64,000 bases of DNA, taken from Styela clava (taxonomy: Eukaryota > Chordata > Ascidiacea > Stolidobranchia > Styelidae). The stretch is taken from the NCBI RefSeq assembly GCF_964204865.1, contig NC_135254.1, positions 11,537,001 through 11,601,000 of the forward strand, in the 5' to 3' direction. Positions within the stretch are counted from its first letter, which is position 1. Each line of letters opens with the position of its first letter. Below are positions 12,201-25,116 of the stretch, in pieces. The notes below the pieces were generated by a model. That model worked only from the letters and a program-made list of their open reading frames with translations. It made no database searches and was not told the DNA's origin. The translations under genes and the position numbers were made by a program.

Positions 12201-15200
12201 CCCCAGTTGAGGCTTCTGTAACCATGCCAACGCCGGGTGTTGCTATCGATAAACCAAAAAGCTTGATACCTATACCTTCTAAATTATCATTGTCTTCATC
12301 AAAATCAGCACCAGTTATTTCAACTACTCCGACTTCACCCAGTTTACAACCTTCTCCGAGTGCTTCAGAGCAGAGTGCAAAACTCTCGAAGAAATCTTTA
12401 ATTCCGATACCGATATCTTCAAGTCTGGATCCTTCATCAGTGGCGACTAAACAAAAGGTTTGTCCTACTTTAAAAATATTAAAAGAAGATATTCAATACA
12501 AAACTCATTTTTAGTTACGCATACATAGCATAATTTCAAAAAAGTTGCAATTAGGCGAATTACATCGAGATAACTTGGCAAATAATGCCAATTCTTCGTA
12601 TTCAAGATGATGGAGCTTAAACAACCTATTAAGTTTGTAAAAAAGATTAAAAACGTTGGAAAAGCTAGTAAAAGCTAATGAATAATCATCACAACTACTA
12701 AAGTGAGGAGGTTGCCATCTCTCGACTAGACTAGCAACAGTGACTATTTTTCTGACTAAGGAAAAATTCCTACCCTAATGGAAAACATTGCTTTTCATAA
12801 TGGGAGTTGACTTTCTATCATATGATGTTAACTCTCTTGGGCATACTCAAATACATATATACAACTAACAAGTATTTCTTATCACTGACAGTTTTATGTT
12901 CTTGTTTTCGAATTTTTTTTCTAGGACAACTCATTTTCATAAAAATTTACATTTTCAAATTTACTTTTCCAGGGCAAATCAGATTTAAGTCCGTCTTCAT
13001 CTTTGGGAAGTGAAAGAAGTTTAGAATACAGTGAACATTTTGAATCTGAATCCACAAAGACAAAAGATGTGAGTGGCCATATTGATCTATTGGGAATTGG
13101 CATTCATTGAAAGTTATTGTTTTTATGTCTTTCACAGAGTTAATAAATACGAGAATGTAATGGATTTAGCATTTTCATGATTAAATGCACGTTTTATATG
13201 ACGAAAAACGACCTTGTTTCGAATTGTTGTTTCAGTTCACTTTTACTATTATGCCCAACGTGGAAAACTAAACCTTGATTCCTTCTAAAATTCTGACTTC
13301 AATTAAATCAAAATATTGTACTTTATATTTCAGGATGATTCAATTGAAACTGATGAAAATATAAGCGAACACTTCAGTATAAATTCATCTGCAACATCAA
13401 GTGATAAATCAGCTGTGTTATTCAACTTACCTGCTCACGAAGAAACTAAGGTAGTTGTTGATTTTATTATTGTGTATTTTAGTGTTCCTTGCCGGGCAAA
13501 TTTACATCCATTCCGTATCTTGAGTCATTTAGAAAATATCACCCGACATAGGGTTAACAAATGCTCTGACTCTTGCTTTGAACTTCTAGGAAGCCAAATT
13601 TTGATAATGAAAACTTTGGCATGTGCAAGTCTCAATTTATTTTGTGTTGACTGAGCTTAGTCACCCTAATGCTTTTTATCGATTTCTGTTAAAAATTCTG
13701 ACTTTGATTGACTTTGATAAAAACTTTGAAATTACGACCCCAGAGTTTGATACTACAACTTCGAGCTTTGACTTTGGCTCCACAGCCCTGGTTCAAAAAC
13801 TTCATGAACTTCAATTGAAAAACTAGCCATATGAAGTTATAACTGATTCTTTATTGAGTTGTTCTGAAAATAATTTTATTCAAATATAATGACATTCTAC
13901 AATTAGGTATTGAATTGATTTTGGTGATCCGAATGTATTATCTACATCAAAATTCACTGTATTATTAGCAACTTTTATTAAAGAAACAGTAACTTAAATC
14001 ATCTAAACCAGGGGTTCCCAAACTATGGGCCACGACCCACTGGTGGGTCGCAAATGGAATCTTAGTGGGTCGTGAAGAGATGTAGAAAGCTTTGATTAAT
14101 TATACTGGTTATTAGGATCGGTGGCGACTCCAATACGTAAATCTTCAAAAAAACAAAAGAAATTAAATTGAATTTAAATTCTAATCTGTGAAAGTTTCCT
14201 TTTTACGATCTTCTCAACGAAACAAAAATTTGCTGCACAAAGATTGACCATGTGGCTTTTTTTCGCGTAGCAGTTTTGTACACTGTACAGCACTTCTTAT
14301 CGTGTTTACCCGAAATTTTGACAGGATTTAGATGCATTTTCTTTTGAAAATAGCACTATGTTTTTTTTTGGAAGAGGTCTTTTGTGTTCATTTATCAAAA
14401 ATAAAATTACATTGTAGAAAATCACAAGATTTTTTTACTAAATAATATATAAAAACCGACATCCATTGTTTTTATTTGTATTTCCTATACAAAAATCAAG
14501 TGACAAAATCATAATTGTGACATCACACAATCTTGAATAGTCATGTGATCTTCACCTTACTTCAGGCCAATGAACCTTTTCTTTCCCACACATTTTAAAT
14601 TTATTTTAAGGGTAGGGTCCAATTAAAATCTTTTGAAAATTTAAATTATGATCTTATTTTCAGGCCAGGTCTTATTTTTGAGGAAACATGGTAGTTTTGC
14701 GATGATTAGCCATTGCTGTGTTTGTGTTATGTCATAAAAAAACAAAAGAAAATTAAATTGAAGTGAAGTGGGTCGCCATAAGCTGTGGTAATAAATAGTG
14801 GGTCCCAACTCTAAAACCTTTGGAAACCACTGATCTAAACTATCCACCAAAGACTCTTTATTAATGGTATCATGTATGAAAAATAAAATACCTCATTGCA
14901 TAAAGAAAAAACATCAAATATAATTGAAGTATTCTTGTTATTTCAGAAATCTCTAGAATTAAACAAGGAAGACAGTTTACAAAGTGTTGAAGATTTTGAA
15001 AACGACCAACAAGACAATGATGACAATGAAAAAACTCCTGTAATGTCCCCTGCACATACACCTATACCATCATCACCTAGGGATGCTTTCCCGTTTCAAG
15101 AACAAAGTACGTATTATTTAAGCGAAAGATAAAATAAAAACTGATTCAATTTTGTTAAATTATTGTTATTCATACCGTTTTCTTGCAGTCGATGCTCCAT

Positions 15201-18200
15201 TTCATATAGGAGATACTGTTTGCTTAGCCGAACGGGAGAATGGAATTGTACGTTTTGTTGGGAAAACATCATTTGCTCCTGGAATTTGGGTCGGTGCTGA
15301 ATTAAAAGGGGCAAATGGTAAAAATGATGGATCTGTGGACGGTGTCAGGTATATTATTTATCTTGTAATGCCATATTGTACTAGAACACTTAGTTTTAAC
15401 TCATGACATCATTTCGCTATACATTTTGGCTTTACATTTCTAAAATTCTTTAATGGTCAGTTTGCTAGTGAACAACCGCAATATGCACAACTCTTGGCTT
15501 TTGTACACTTCGAAATGTCCATAAATATGTATTACAATAATATTACATGCAAATCCAAGTCGAATTTCCTCTTTAAAATCAATAATTTTTTTAAGGAGTA
15601 ATTCCTCTCAGGTAGAGAAAAGCTTACCTAGGGTGTTGTAAAAACGAGTATACTTGCTGATGTATGAAAAATTGGACCCAATGATGATTACTTACATGTT
15701 AATTTTCTTATTTTGCTTCGAAGGTATTTCACCTGTAAACCGAAGCATGGAATATTTGCACCAATTGCAAGAGTTTCTCTGGTTTCATCAAAATCAAAAA
15801 TCGAAGCTGGAATCAAGGTTGGCATAATAGCAATGTTATCTTTACTTATTGCTTTAAAGTGATATTAATAGCAATGAATTTTTCTCCTGCATTCTAAATT
15901 TAATTGCCGATTTAAATATAATTTCTAACAAAATAAAAATTTTATCATTAATTCTTTAGGATATTGTGAAAGACGACATAGAGAAAGATGAAAAACTCTC
16001 ACCAAAAGATGAAGAACACTCACAAAAGTATGTATTCATCAGTTTAATCCCATAATTGACCAGATGCCATATGGATTTTAGATTTTGATCAAACTGATTA
16101 TATTCTTGTCATTTTTAGTGCTGTTTTCAGTCTTAGCAAAAATAGGATTTTAGGGCGGTACTTTTCATATTTTATCATGGTGGAGAGAAATATGACAGAA
16201 TGGCTCGATCACATTCAGAGACGTAGTCCGCCACAGCCAGTCTGTTTGAAAAGTTGTCGAGTATTGAATTAGTTTATTTGTCTCTGATGCATGAACTTGA
16301 TAGTGAAGGAGTTGTAACCTACCGTCAGTTACATGAACGACCATCACGCACATTTTTTATCGATATTTGAACTTGAAACTTTGTACAGCCTAATCTGAGA
16401 TGCTATGATATGTGCATTCCAATAAATGCTAATCACGATGCAACAATCTTTGAGATAATTGAAAAGCAAAAGAAACAATGAAATTTATAGGGAACAATAT
16501 TTTGTTACACATGTCGACCAACATCGTCTCTTAATATTGTTATTGTCCACTGTTATTCAAAAACTATTGGAAAAATTTTCAATTTAATTATTTTTTTCTC
16601 ATATAATTTTATATCATTCAGAGACTTGAAAGATGACAATGATGATAAAACTGCAATAAAAGAACCAGTACTAAGAAGTGATTTTGATAGAAATAGATTG
16701 GCAGAGGAACTTGGTGATAAACTACTCAACTCATTGCTGGAGGTTGGTTGTTGTCAATATTCTTTGAACTTTTTTATACCATGGTTATTACACTTGTTCT
16801 CACAGTTGTCACACATTAAATAGTCGGCAATTATTATTATTAAACCTTGAAATTATATATTTTTTTTAATTTTGACAATATTGACTCAATATAAAGTTAT
16901 TTTCTTTGTTTTGTAGGATTCTGTGACACACATTTTGGAAAGTCATACAGACAAACAACAGAGACTCTCACATGGTAACGAAAATTTATCACCTGAACAA
17001 GAACCAGAGGTATGTGATGAATGTTTTTGGATTGGAGTTATTTAATGCGCGGGTCACCAACTTTTCAAAATTATAATGCATTTACATTCTACAAAATGAA
17101 TCACATCTATTGGAAAAAATTTGACTTTATTATTAACATTAAATTACAACAAGGAAAAGCTTTAATTAATCCAATAAATGAGCTTGCTGATGTTCGATAT
17201 AGCCTCCATATTGTATATATACATACATATACTCCTCCATTAATGTTAAATTTGATATATTTGAATATTTTTATCAAGTTCTTAAATCTTGGGGATAAGA
17301 AGGGATTTTCGTGTAATTATGATTTTGAGGAGTCGCGGCGTGCAGTTCAGGAACTACTCTGGGACCACAATAAATAAAATTTAAAATTTTTTTTTGTAGA
17401 ATAATTATAATAGGAAATGTTCAACAATTTCAAATACGCTTTGTTTCTTTATAAAAACGTTACATTGTTATTCTAATTAGGAGGAAAAGCAGGATCTGGA
17501 AGATGCTGGAAAAGCTAGTGATGATGAAGATAATGTTTTGCTTTCTGCCTCAACTAAGCAATTATTGGAAATGTTGTCGTCTAGTCCTGAACAAGTTGAG
17601 GAACCAGAAGAAAAGGTTTGTATTTGTTATTATTAGTAATTAGATAATTTTTTTTTTTTTTCATTTTTTTTTTATTTGGATTATACGGGGATCTCATTTC
17701 ATCAATCATTTGGAATAATTAAATTTTTTCTTGATTTTTGTTTTTTTATTAGGAAAAATTCACCATGATTTGATAACGATTTTTTAATATCACCCTGTGA
17801 AAATTATGTATTGGTAATAAAACATTTCAAAAAAATACCCAAAATTAGAATATTATACTTAGTAAGGTTAGTTAGTAATTTTTTCATGCAGAATTCAATA
17901 CAAAAATTTTCGTGATGTAACAAAGTTGATTCTCATTGTTATTTATAATAAACAATGAACAATAATTATGATATGAATGAAAATTATTAAAAAAAATGAG
18001 AATTTATCGCTTACGCAATGCCTAATATTTTTAGAATGAACCAAACGAAATCACATCCCATGAATCATTAGCTGATACATTCACTGGAGATCTTCTTAAA
18101 GACACACTTATTAAGGTATACTGTTGTCTTAATCGTGAGTCGTTTGATGAATTCATTCTCGACGCAGGGTGACTTTTTGATTATGACTATTCTTCAGCTA

Positions 18201-21200
18201 TCTTTCAATTGGCCTTCATGCCCGACTGAGTATTTTTCATATTTTAAATGGACTTGTAACCAGACTAAAAACCTTGTACCTCATTGGTTTTCCTCTCTAC
18301 AAGTTAATTTTGGAAAACCTAACTATGAGTACTGTCCTATGAAGAACAATTGTGTAATTTGATTATTTCGATCTTTTGAACCTCTGGAGTATGTAACCAA
18401 TAGGGATTTATTTGGAGCCCTTTTCAGAGATGTTTTGTCAAGTTGTATAATTTTGCGTTTGTTTTGATTTTTTTTAAAATATCTCAAAGCAACACTCAGT
18501 AAACAATTTATGCAAAAATCTATTATACTAAATTTTTGACTGATTCTTAGTAATTATATCATTTTTTTTATTTCTGATTAATAAATCTATCTTTTTTTTT
18601 TATCTAAATATCCAACCGAATCAATATTTTGATAAACTATAAAATGTTAACTCATACATGTTCGTAATATAGGTTCTGGAAATACGAAGGCAGAGAGTCA
18701 AGAAATGGCAACATATGGAAGAAAATGAAGAACAACCAGATAAAACATTTGAGGAGGTAATTTTGTTTACAAAGAATTCTCAATACAGAATTTTTTGTCA
18801 TATATACATGACTCACAACAATATGGAAGTTTTATTGAGGTTCAAGTTTCAATACACGTTTTACTTTATCTCGTATTAAACACAAACAACATCCATATCC
18901 AAGGTTAAGTACTTTTTATACTCTCTTGTATGAGCTATAATCCACCTCCACACCAAACAAGGATCCGTTAAAGTATTCACTGATACCTGAAAAACTACTA
19001 TTTTTAGAAGGCGCGGCGGTGTGGCTCATCGTGCTAAGCGTTAAGAACACGCTCGCCACCGCACCTCTGATTACTCTGCATGGGTACGCAGGTTCGAAAC
19101 TTCGAATCCCATGCAGGGATGATCATGTGTGAGAGGATTGCTGGACTCCTCGCCGCCGTAGGGTGGTTCACGTAACTGCTGGTCGGTTACGGCTTCCTCC
19201 ACCATCAAGTCCATGCTACCGAAAACAAATAGCTAACTAATCTCATACCCGACATGAAAGGCCGGAATCTTTCTGTTTTTGTATAACCTACCCAATTAAT
19301 CATATCCCGAGTAAGCGTTTTACTTTAACTATTAGCCAGTAGTCATTATTGAGGTGCTTTATTCATTGGCAATACTGTTTATGTAACAAAATCAGTCGAT
19401 CCATGGGCTTTGTTCTAGCATAGAAGTGTTATGATACATCAGTTACAACGATCCGTTGACTATGTTGCCTTTGCTGTTTAGAATTCAGGGTTTGGCACCC
19501 GCCGTGCCACACAGGATGTATGTGAAAAGTTGACCTAACCATTCTTCGTAGATTATTATTGTTTCATATGTAGTAACTGTACTGTGCTTCTTATTTTCCA
19601 CACACACAAGGCTCGGGTATAAGCCCCTTTCGAAAAGTACAGATAAAACTCAATACCTAAAAATCTTTCCACTTTCTAGGATTCTAAATTAGATGATGGA
19701 CACGAGGTTGAAGATATTCTTGAAGCCAAAAACAGAAATTCAGAATATATTGAGGAAGATGAAAAGGATAGTACAACTCCTGTTCGTCCAGTCTCTCCCA
19801 TATTTGGAACAAGCCAGGTATATTTTTTTCTTTATTTTTGCTTTTCAATTTTTAATTAGCTAAGAAAAAAATTGTTTCGGTTTTTTAAGTATTTTTATGT
19901 GTTAGAATACTTTAGACTTAAAGAAAATGCAAACGCACTGTACCAGCCATAGCCATTGGCCATACCTTCACGAATAGGATAAAGACTCGTAAAAAATGTA
20001 GAATAGCTTTCATTATTGTCTTTTGTTCTATCAGGATGATGGTTTGGATGAATGGTTTGAAGATGACATCGGAATAACTGGATTTCACAAAAAGAAACCG
20101 ACAATTAGTAAAGATGATGTTGATTTTACAGGAGATGAGGATGACTTGTGGCAGGTTTGTAAAGAATTTTGGGTTGAGTGATGTAATGTTCTACATATTT
20201 AGGTATTCTGCCATTATATCTGTGAAAGTTAACTTGTAATTAATTTGCTGATTATTAACACTGCTATATACTGACAACAACATTTAGAAATGCACTTGTT
20301 GTAGCGCAGGTTCTAATCGCATGGGAGATAACTTTTTATGTCTTTCTCTCTCAAAAAGACTCTGGATAAGTGTCCATGGTATCTAACGATATGTAAAGAG
20401 CTTTTTTTTTAAAACTTTCTGGACTTCTGCTTGTTTACTATTTTGAAATTGTCTTACAGGATGGTCGTCTTATTGAAGTATTGTCTGGACGGACAGAACC
20501 TGTTCCACCTCCAAAATTTGTTGTTCCTCATAAACCTGAAGTTATACTAAAACTTGTGAAAGAAGCAGTAAGTAGTGTCATGTCTTCTATCGACTAATTA
20601 TCAGTTTTTAAATATAATCAGTGTAAAATCTTATTTATTTTGATGAAGATTTCTATGCTCAACCTAATATTCCATAACTGCGGTTAAAGACTATTTAGTG
20701 TTCATTTGCAAAGAAAACCTATGAGTCCCACTTCACATACCTCCCTTAACTTTCTGTCTGAAATTTAGACTCGGATTATTACCATTAGAAGAATAAAATC
20801 TAGACCGGACAGAATTAAAAAAAATTCCTTCAGTTTGATAATACAGCTTTGAGTACAATATCAATAAAAACTTGTCAAACTAGGATACCACAGCCCTGCA
20901 GACAAATCCTGCATTCTTGACTGGTTATGTCTTTACCGTGTTTTTAGAGTAAAGAAAATAACTCTTATTTTCAGACAAACTACTATTATTCCAAGTTTCT
21001 TGGAGGAGAATTGCTAACAGACACTCAAATTCCTGATTTCCTTTTCAACGTTTCATCCGATGATTCTTCCAAAGATGAAAATTCCGATAAAGAAATTGAT
21101 GAGGAAAAGAAAGAAGCCGATCTAAACGCAGATCACATATTCAAGACAAGTCTCTTCGACATGGTAATTTTGGTTACTGCTGGCTTTCGTGAGAATGCGA

Positions 21201-23264
21201 TTGGCCCAGTCACAGTATTCGTAGACACTATACCAGTAGATATTTTCAGGGTGGACTGTTTCAAAATTTTGTGAAGTAGTTTTACTGGAGTGAAATTCAG
21301 GTAGGTAAAACAGTATGGGAAAAATACACCCGACATTCCTGAGTTGATAAAAATTATTTGACTTCCTCTCTTGAATTCTAATTTAAATAAATTCTGACTT
21401 TGACTCCCGCTGCAAGTCTTCTTTAATTGCCCTTCGAAAACGCTCAGTCAGGTTACTGCTTTTTGAAATTTTAACTTCTGGCTCAAGAAATTTTGAAATT
21501 GCAACTCATTTAGTATGACAAGTAGGGCTGTCCAAAATCGAATACTTTTTTGATTCGAATCGAATATTTTTGCCGAATCGAACCGAATAATCGAATACTA
21601 TTGCGCAATATTAAATCTGTCTCTATTATACAATAAATGTCTGCCCTTCGATGTTGTGGTAACGTATGTGCAGTTACATCTTACTTACTGCTGGTATTTT
21701 GCAATACAATGTTTTCAGATTTATGAAAGGAGATCTGTATATATATGCCTTTTGAAATTCTCAAATTACTTATATTATGCGAGTCTTGTTAATGAAATGG
21801 GTTTTTACATATTCGTACCAAGGTTTACTGGGAAATAACATTAAGGTTATGATTGCTTGACAAACTCTGTCTCTTAGATTGCAATTCTTTAAAAGACTGA
21901 TAATATACTCTATCCATCCTATTGTAGGTTCGAGAATTGATCACCGAAATATATAACATCAAATCTTCAACTGAGGAAAACTTGAAACGACCATTATGGC
22001 TTAAAAAGAAGACAGTATGTCGGCCATCATATTGCAGAAGGATGCCAGAAACTGAGGATGTAAATATAAGTCTATTAACAATTTTTCTGTCCTGTGAAAA
22101 TTTCATGTATTATGAGTTTATACCTCGTGATTGTGTAAAATTGATCACATATTACAAAACTTCGCTTGCTGTCTTAATTACAGCAAAAATCTGCTAACTT
22201 TCTGAAAGTTACTTTCTTTATAATTCAATGGCTGTTAACCTGTTTAGCACTTTCTACTATTTTAGCAAAGTTTCTTACGGCTGTCTTTGTTCATTGTCAA
22301 CTGGCTGTTCAATGTTTGGCGAAATAGTAGATAATTCACAACGAATATCCGATTGGAAGTCAAATTAGATTAGTGTATTCGCCATCATTTTTTATGGCTT
22401 TTGCTTCAGATCCCCCCCCCCCAAAAAAAAAATTAAAACGAAAAAATTACCCCCAGGTTAGGCAATGCTGGTATAGTTTTTGATTGTCATAGTGATCCTC
22501 TCTATTCTTATTGCCGATTATTTTATTCTAGGAGATTGTGAAGATTGTCAGCAAGCAGGTTTCCAAACTGTTAAATTTGAGCAATGATCCTCAGAAACTC
22601 GATCCAAAGATAACAATGAAGTGGGGCAGTCGAAGAAAGAAGGATAAAGTCGATCTCATCTTGGTAATATGGATAATTGTTTGGTTGAAGGCTTCATCTT
22701 TTTCTCTTCCTCTTACCCTGAAATGACCTCTGCTTCAGGATCAAATGACACATAATGGCTGCTTAATAATAACAGGGATTACTGAAACGTATTAATTTGA
22801 ACTACCGTAATATTTTCAAATATGGAAATTTCAAATATACTTTTCAAGTTGGCCAAGTTTGACAAAGAATTCTTAAAAGTCTATTTATTAGGTTATTTAG
22901 AATCTAGATAATTTACAATATTTAATTTGACTTTTGTACATTTGTGCTCTGAAGAACCAACTGACTCGTTGTTGACTTCACAATATGGTATTCAATTGAC
23001 TCTCAAGTTGGTTCTGACCCTAATTTAACGTTTTTCATATTAGTTTTTATTGATTTTCAGATTCAAGAACTCAGGGAGGAAGAACCTGAATGGACGAATT
23101 ATGATGAAGACGAAACAACAGTAAAAATGCAGTTGACTGATACTGTTTTAGACATGTTGGTTTCAGACACTGTACATTGTCTGAATAACATCCAACAAAA
23201 AGTAACAGATAGGAAAACTAAAGATGAACATAACGACCATGATCCAGAAGAACGCAGCCTGTGA
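235..23264 (+). CDS. CEP350: CEP350-like centrosomal CAP-Gly protein, C-terminal half
   Basis: Coding exons (GT-AG, phases checked): 235-307, 462-659, 1203-1384, 2051-2204, 3189-3278, 3910-4064, 4633-4785, 5010-5151, 5639-5801, 6243-6413, 9437-9656, 10401-10511, 10964-11223, 11926-12457, 12973-13068, 13334-13450, 14947-15106, 15189-15348, 15724-15817, 15960-16027, 16622-16742, 16917-17009, 17481-17615, 18035-18115, 18673-18756, 19680-19817, 20034-20153, 20460-20567, 20975-21163, 21928-22059, 22532-22663, 23061-23264; together 1611 residues. Exon 3 encodes FRGGATKGLDDFNIGSSLPG, a block highly conserved in CEP350, followed by charged coiled-coil exons. Exons 18-19 encode a CAP-Gly domain (WVGAELKGANGKNDG, then KHGIFAP), the microtubule/EB-binding module. 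The last exon (EEEPEWTNYDEDET) matches the family C-terminus. Vertebrate CEP350 is about 3100 residues and acts at centrosomes and centriolar satellites. This model corresponds to the second half, so 235 may be an internal exon (possible acceptor near 215) rather than the true start; the exon-1 boundary is the weak point. Confidence 0.9.
2217..3089. mobile_element. Non-autonomous hAT element, 873 bp, in CEP350 intron 4
   Basis: Perfect 15-bp terminal inverted repeats (CAGGGATGGCGAACC at the left, its complement at the right) are flanked on both sides by the 8-bp direct repeat GTATATAA (2209-2216 and 3090-3097). The 8-bp duplication and CAGGG start are typical of hAT transposons. The inside holds a 175-codon open frame (2268-2795) that I do not recognise as a transposase. 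Confidence 0.88.
6815..7016. mobile_element. TA-flanked miniature inverted-repeat element (mariner-like)
   Basis: The ends CAGGGTGTTAGAA and TTTAACACCCTG are inverted repeats flanked by TA dinucleotides (6813-6814 and 7017-7018), the Tc1/mariner target-site pattern. Two imperfect copies of a roughly 65-bp block (GGTGAAATGC... ACACYTTTTAAC) lie in tandem inside. Too short to code for a transposase. Confidence 0.7.
8085..8281. mobile_element. Palindromic miniature element, about 197 bp
   Basis: The left end CGGTACTCCCGTAGTATGTG is mirrored at the right by ...ACACATACTACGGGAATACCG. ATTAAT follows or precedes each end, but this is part of a GATTAATC palindrome, so the exact target duplication (ATTAAT or TTAA) is ambiguous. 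An internal GGTTAGGCC / GGCCTAACC pair extends the foldback. Confidence 0.6.
8785..9180. mobile_element. Non-autonomous hAT element, 396 bp
   Basis: It starts CAGAGGTTCCCAAACC and ends GCTTGGGAACCCCTG, with the perfect 8-bp target duplication GTATAGAG at 8777-8784 and 9181-9188. The subterminal GGGGTCGCGACCCC is a common hAT signature in animal genomes. Located in intron 10 of CEP350. Confidence 0.88.
11448..11711 (-). mobile_element. hAT-type element, degraded, in CEP350 intron 13
   Basis: Ends CAGGGGTGCGCAACCTGCGG and GGTGGCACACCCCTG are hAT-like. The flanking 8-mers (TTCTACGC, CTATAAAC) match only partly, so the duplication has decayed. Read in reverse, its interior aligns with the element at 42526 (shared stretches such as ACAAATAACTGG, GGCTTTCTAGTAG and CACAAGCTAGCTGTT), so the two are copies of one family. 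Confidence 0.75.
14009..14832. mobile_element. hAT element, 824 bp, in CEP350 intron 16
   Basis: It starts CAGGGGTTCCCAAACTATGG and ends CCTTTGGAAACCACTG, with the perfect 8-bp duplication ATCTAAAC at 14001-14008 and 14833-14840. Subterminal GTGGGTCG motifs are present at both ends. It appears to carry a second, nested element (14300-14691). Together they account for more than half of the intron. Confidence 0.87.
14300..14691. mobile_element. Possible mariner-like element nested in the hAT element
   Basis: The right end (TCTTATTTTTGAGGAAACATGG followed by TA) resembles the pieces at 36272 and 63326. A TA-preceded sequence at 14300 (TCGTGTTTACCCGAAA) could be the matching left end. The ends are diverged, so the extent is tentative. 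Confidence 0.4.
19009..19270 (+). repeat. tRNA-derived SINE, fullest copy
   Basis: The 5' portion looks like a decayed tRNA with box-A-like TGGCTCATCGTGCTAAGCG and box-B-like GGTTCGAA / TTCGAATCCC. A non-tRNA body follows, with GAGAGGATTGCTGGACTCCT and CACCATCAAGTCCATGC, then a T-rich tail. The body recurs at 56788 and the head, inverted, at 33795. It lies in CEP350 intron 25 and is not a functional tRNA: no cloverleaf closes cleanly. Confidence 0.72.
22412..22432. repeat. C11-A10 homopolymer junction
   Basis: A run of about 11 C is followed directly by about 10 A in CEP350 intron 30. The run lengths may be polymorphic or affected by sequencing error. Confidence 0.7.
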
Positions 23265-25116
23265 ATTTTTCAATTGGAATATTACAGTGTCAAAAATAAC
23301 TTTATGATAATGCGTAGGACCCGTAGCATGCGTTTATACTACATTAAAACTGATTCTGATCAGAAACGCAAAAAAAGGTCACAAATACATTCAGGTATAA
23401 AAATGCGAAACTGTACAATTAAACTTGAATGCACGTTCTTATGAATTCCTTCAACACAAGGTTGGTCCAAAAATATCTAGCTTAACCTTTGACCCATACT
23501 ATGATGAACAAATATGTTTAGCGTGGCTATCTCAGTAAAACCCATTCTAGAGTTCTTCATCCAATTTTCACTGTGAGAGAGATCATTTTGTATAAATAGC
23601 TCATCTGTATCATTTGTAACGATTGTTACAAAGATCACGTTTTTATCTTTTCATAAAGGCTTTGGCTTCATAGTTAGAAGATTTTTTTGTATGCCTAGAT
23701 TTGAGAAATATGTTATTGAAACTATTATTTGGTTCATTGCTTTATTATCGCTTAAACATTTTATACAGTGCCTGTATGTGTCAAAATTTGTATGAATTTT
23801 AATATAGTTTTGTACAACTGTTACAAGGTTTGTTACTGAAAATGATTTTAAACTTCAATGGAAGCTGCGTTGGGAAAATAGTTTGTTGCAAAATTAGAAT
23901 GCTGGGTACGGCACACCAAAAAAAGTGCTAGATTTGCGTAGTACTACGTCTGCGCAGTGCGAATTTCATGTTTAACAAGGATATCCTTAGTCATATGTTA
24001 TGCAGTTGGTGAAGTTATGCCGGACAACTTTGTATATATTGATTGTTTCAGTCTCTGGGAACTAGCGCAAGCATAGGATATGGCGACATTCCAGACAGCG
24101 CGGTAATTTTATATAGTATTGCATTACAATGTGTCAGGTCTTCTCACCTTGATGATCACCAGATACTGTATGTATGAGTTTTTGACTACATAATCAGCAT
24201 AACAGGCATTAAATTGATTGATGGAAACAAGTAAAATCTGTAAGTGAGTTAGAATAGCAAACAAAAACTTAAATAGGGTTTAGAACGTACAGAATATAAG
24301 ATGGAAGATTTTTCCATACGTGTTGACTTACCTAAAGGTATTTCACACACGCACATTCAGCCATACAGAAATTATTAAGTAAAAACGCCATGAACTTAAA
24401 ACAAATTGCACGGTAATCAAAAATATTGAAAATGAAAAATTACCTACCACAACCTATTAATCAATTTGTAATGGTCGCCAGTGCCGAATTGATCGATTTT
24501 CTAAACATGAGTGAACAGTAAGGAAAGTTTATATTTTAATCGTTTCCTAACCATTACTGGCAAAATCTGATTTTCTGGTGGTCAACTAGTTTGGTAGTGT
24601 TGTATTCATAGAGCAGCAAGTCTCACAGTCCAAAAATTCTAACCCCCTGGATCAGAAATAATATGTGAAAGTTACGACATTTTTGATTAACTTAATTGTT
24701 CCGCTGATAATTTCCAACAATTTTGGTATCTTTACAAGGTACACTTAATTTCTTCGCAATTATATTTCCAAGTCAATGCATATGAAACAAATAACTGGGC
24801 CATTCCCTGTCAGAGACATGTAACCGGAAGAGTGGCTATGGTTCGCCATATTAGTAATTCATATTGTCGTCTTCTCCACCAAGCCGGGATAAATATGAAA
24901 ATATCATTACATGTTAGGTCATTTCAATTTTATTAATTTCTACTATTTTTGTTTTAAAATACCGAAAAATCAAAACAAAAGGATATACGGTAGAAGTCGG
25001 ATATGCCCACCCTTTTACCTTGACTCCGTGACCGCAACTTGTACGCTGTTGCTGTAACCTTTGCGCAAAAGTTTTTTGATTGCTGAGAGCCGCAGCCGAC
25101 TTGAAGGAGCAGAACT
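23265..25116. other. CEP350 to BCAR3 intergenic region
   Basis: It holds the 3' UTR of CEP350 and the upstream region of the NSP gene. An ATTAAA at 23343 is a possible variant poly(A) signal, but no AATAAA stands out near the stop. I see no conserved coding frame, RNA gene or complete transposon. Confidence 0.5.

Noticed and set aside
19009..19110. Possible functional tRNA gene
   Set aside because: Box-like motifs are present, but no acceptor stem or cloverleaf closes and the same sequence recurs elsewhere as a SINE.
21525..21605. hAT-like start (TAGGGCTGTCC followed by TCGAAT repeats) in CEP350 intron 29
   Set aside because: The start resembles a known type of animal hAT end, but I could not find a matching right end or target duplication, so it was not called as an element.
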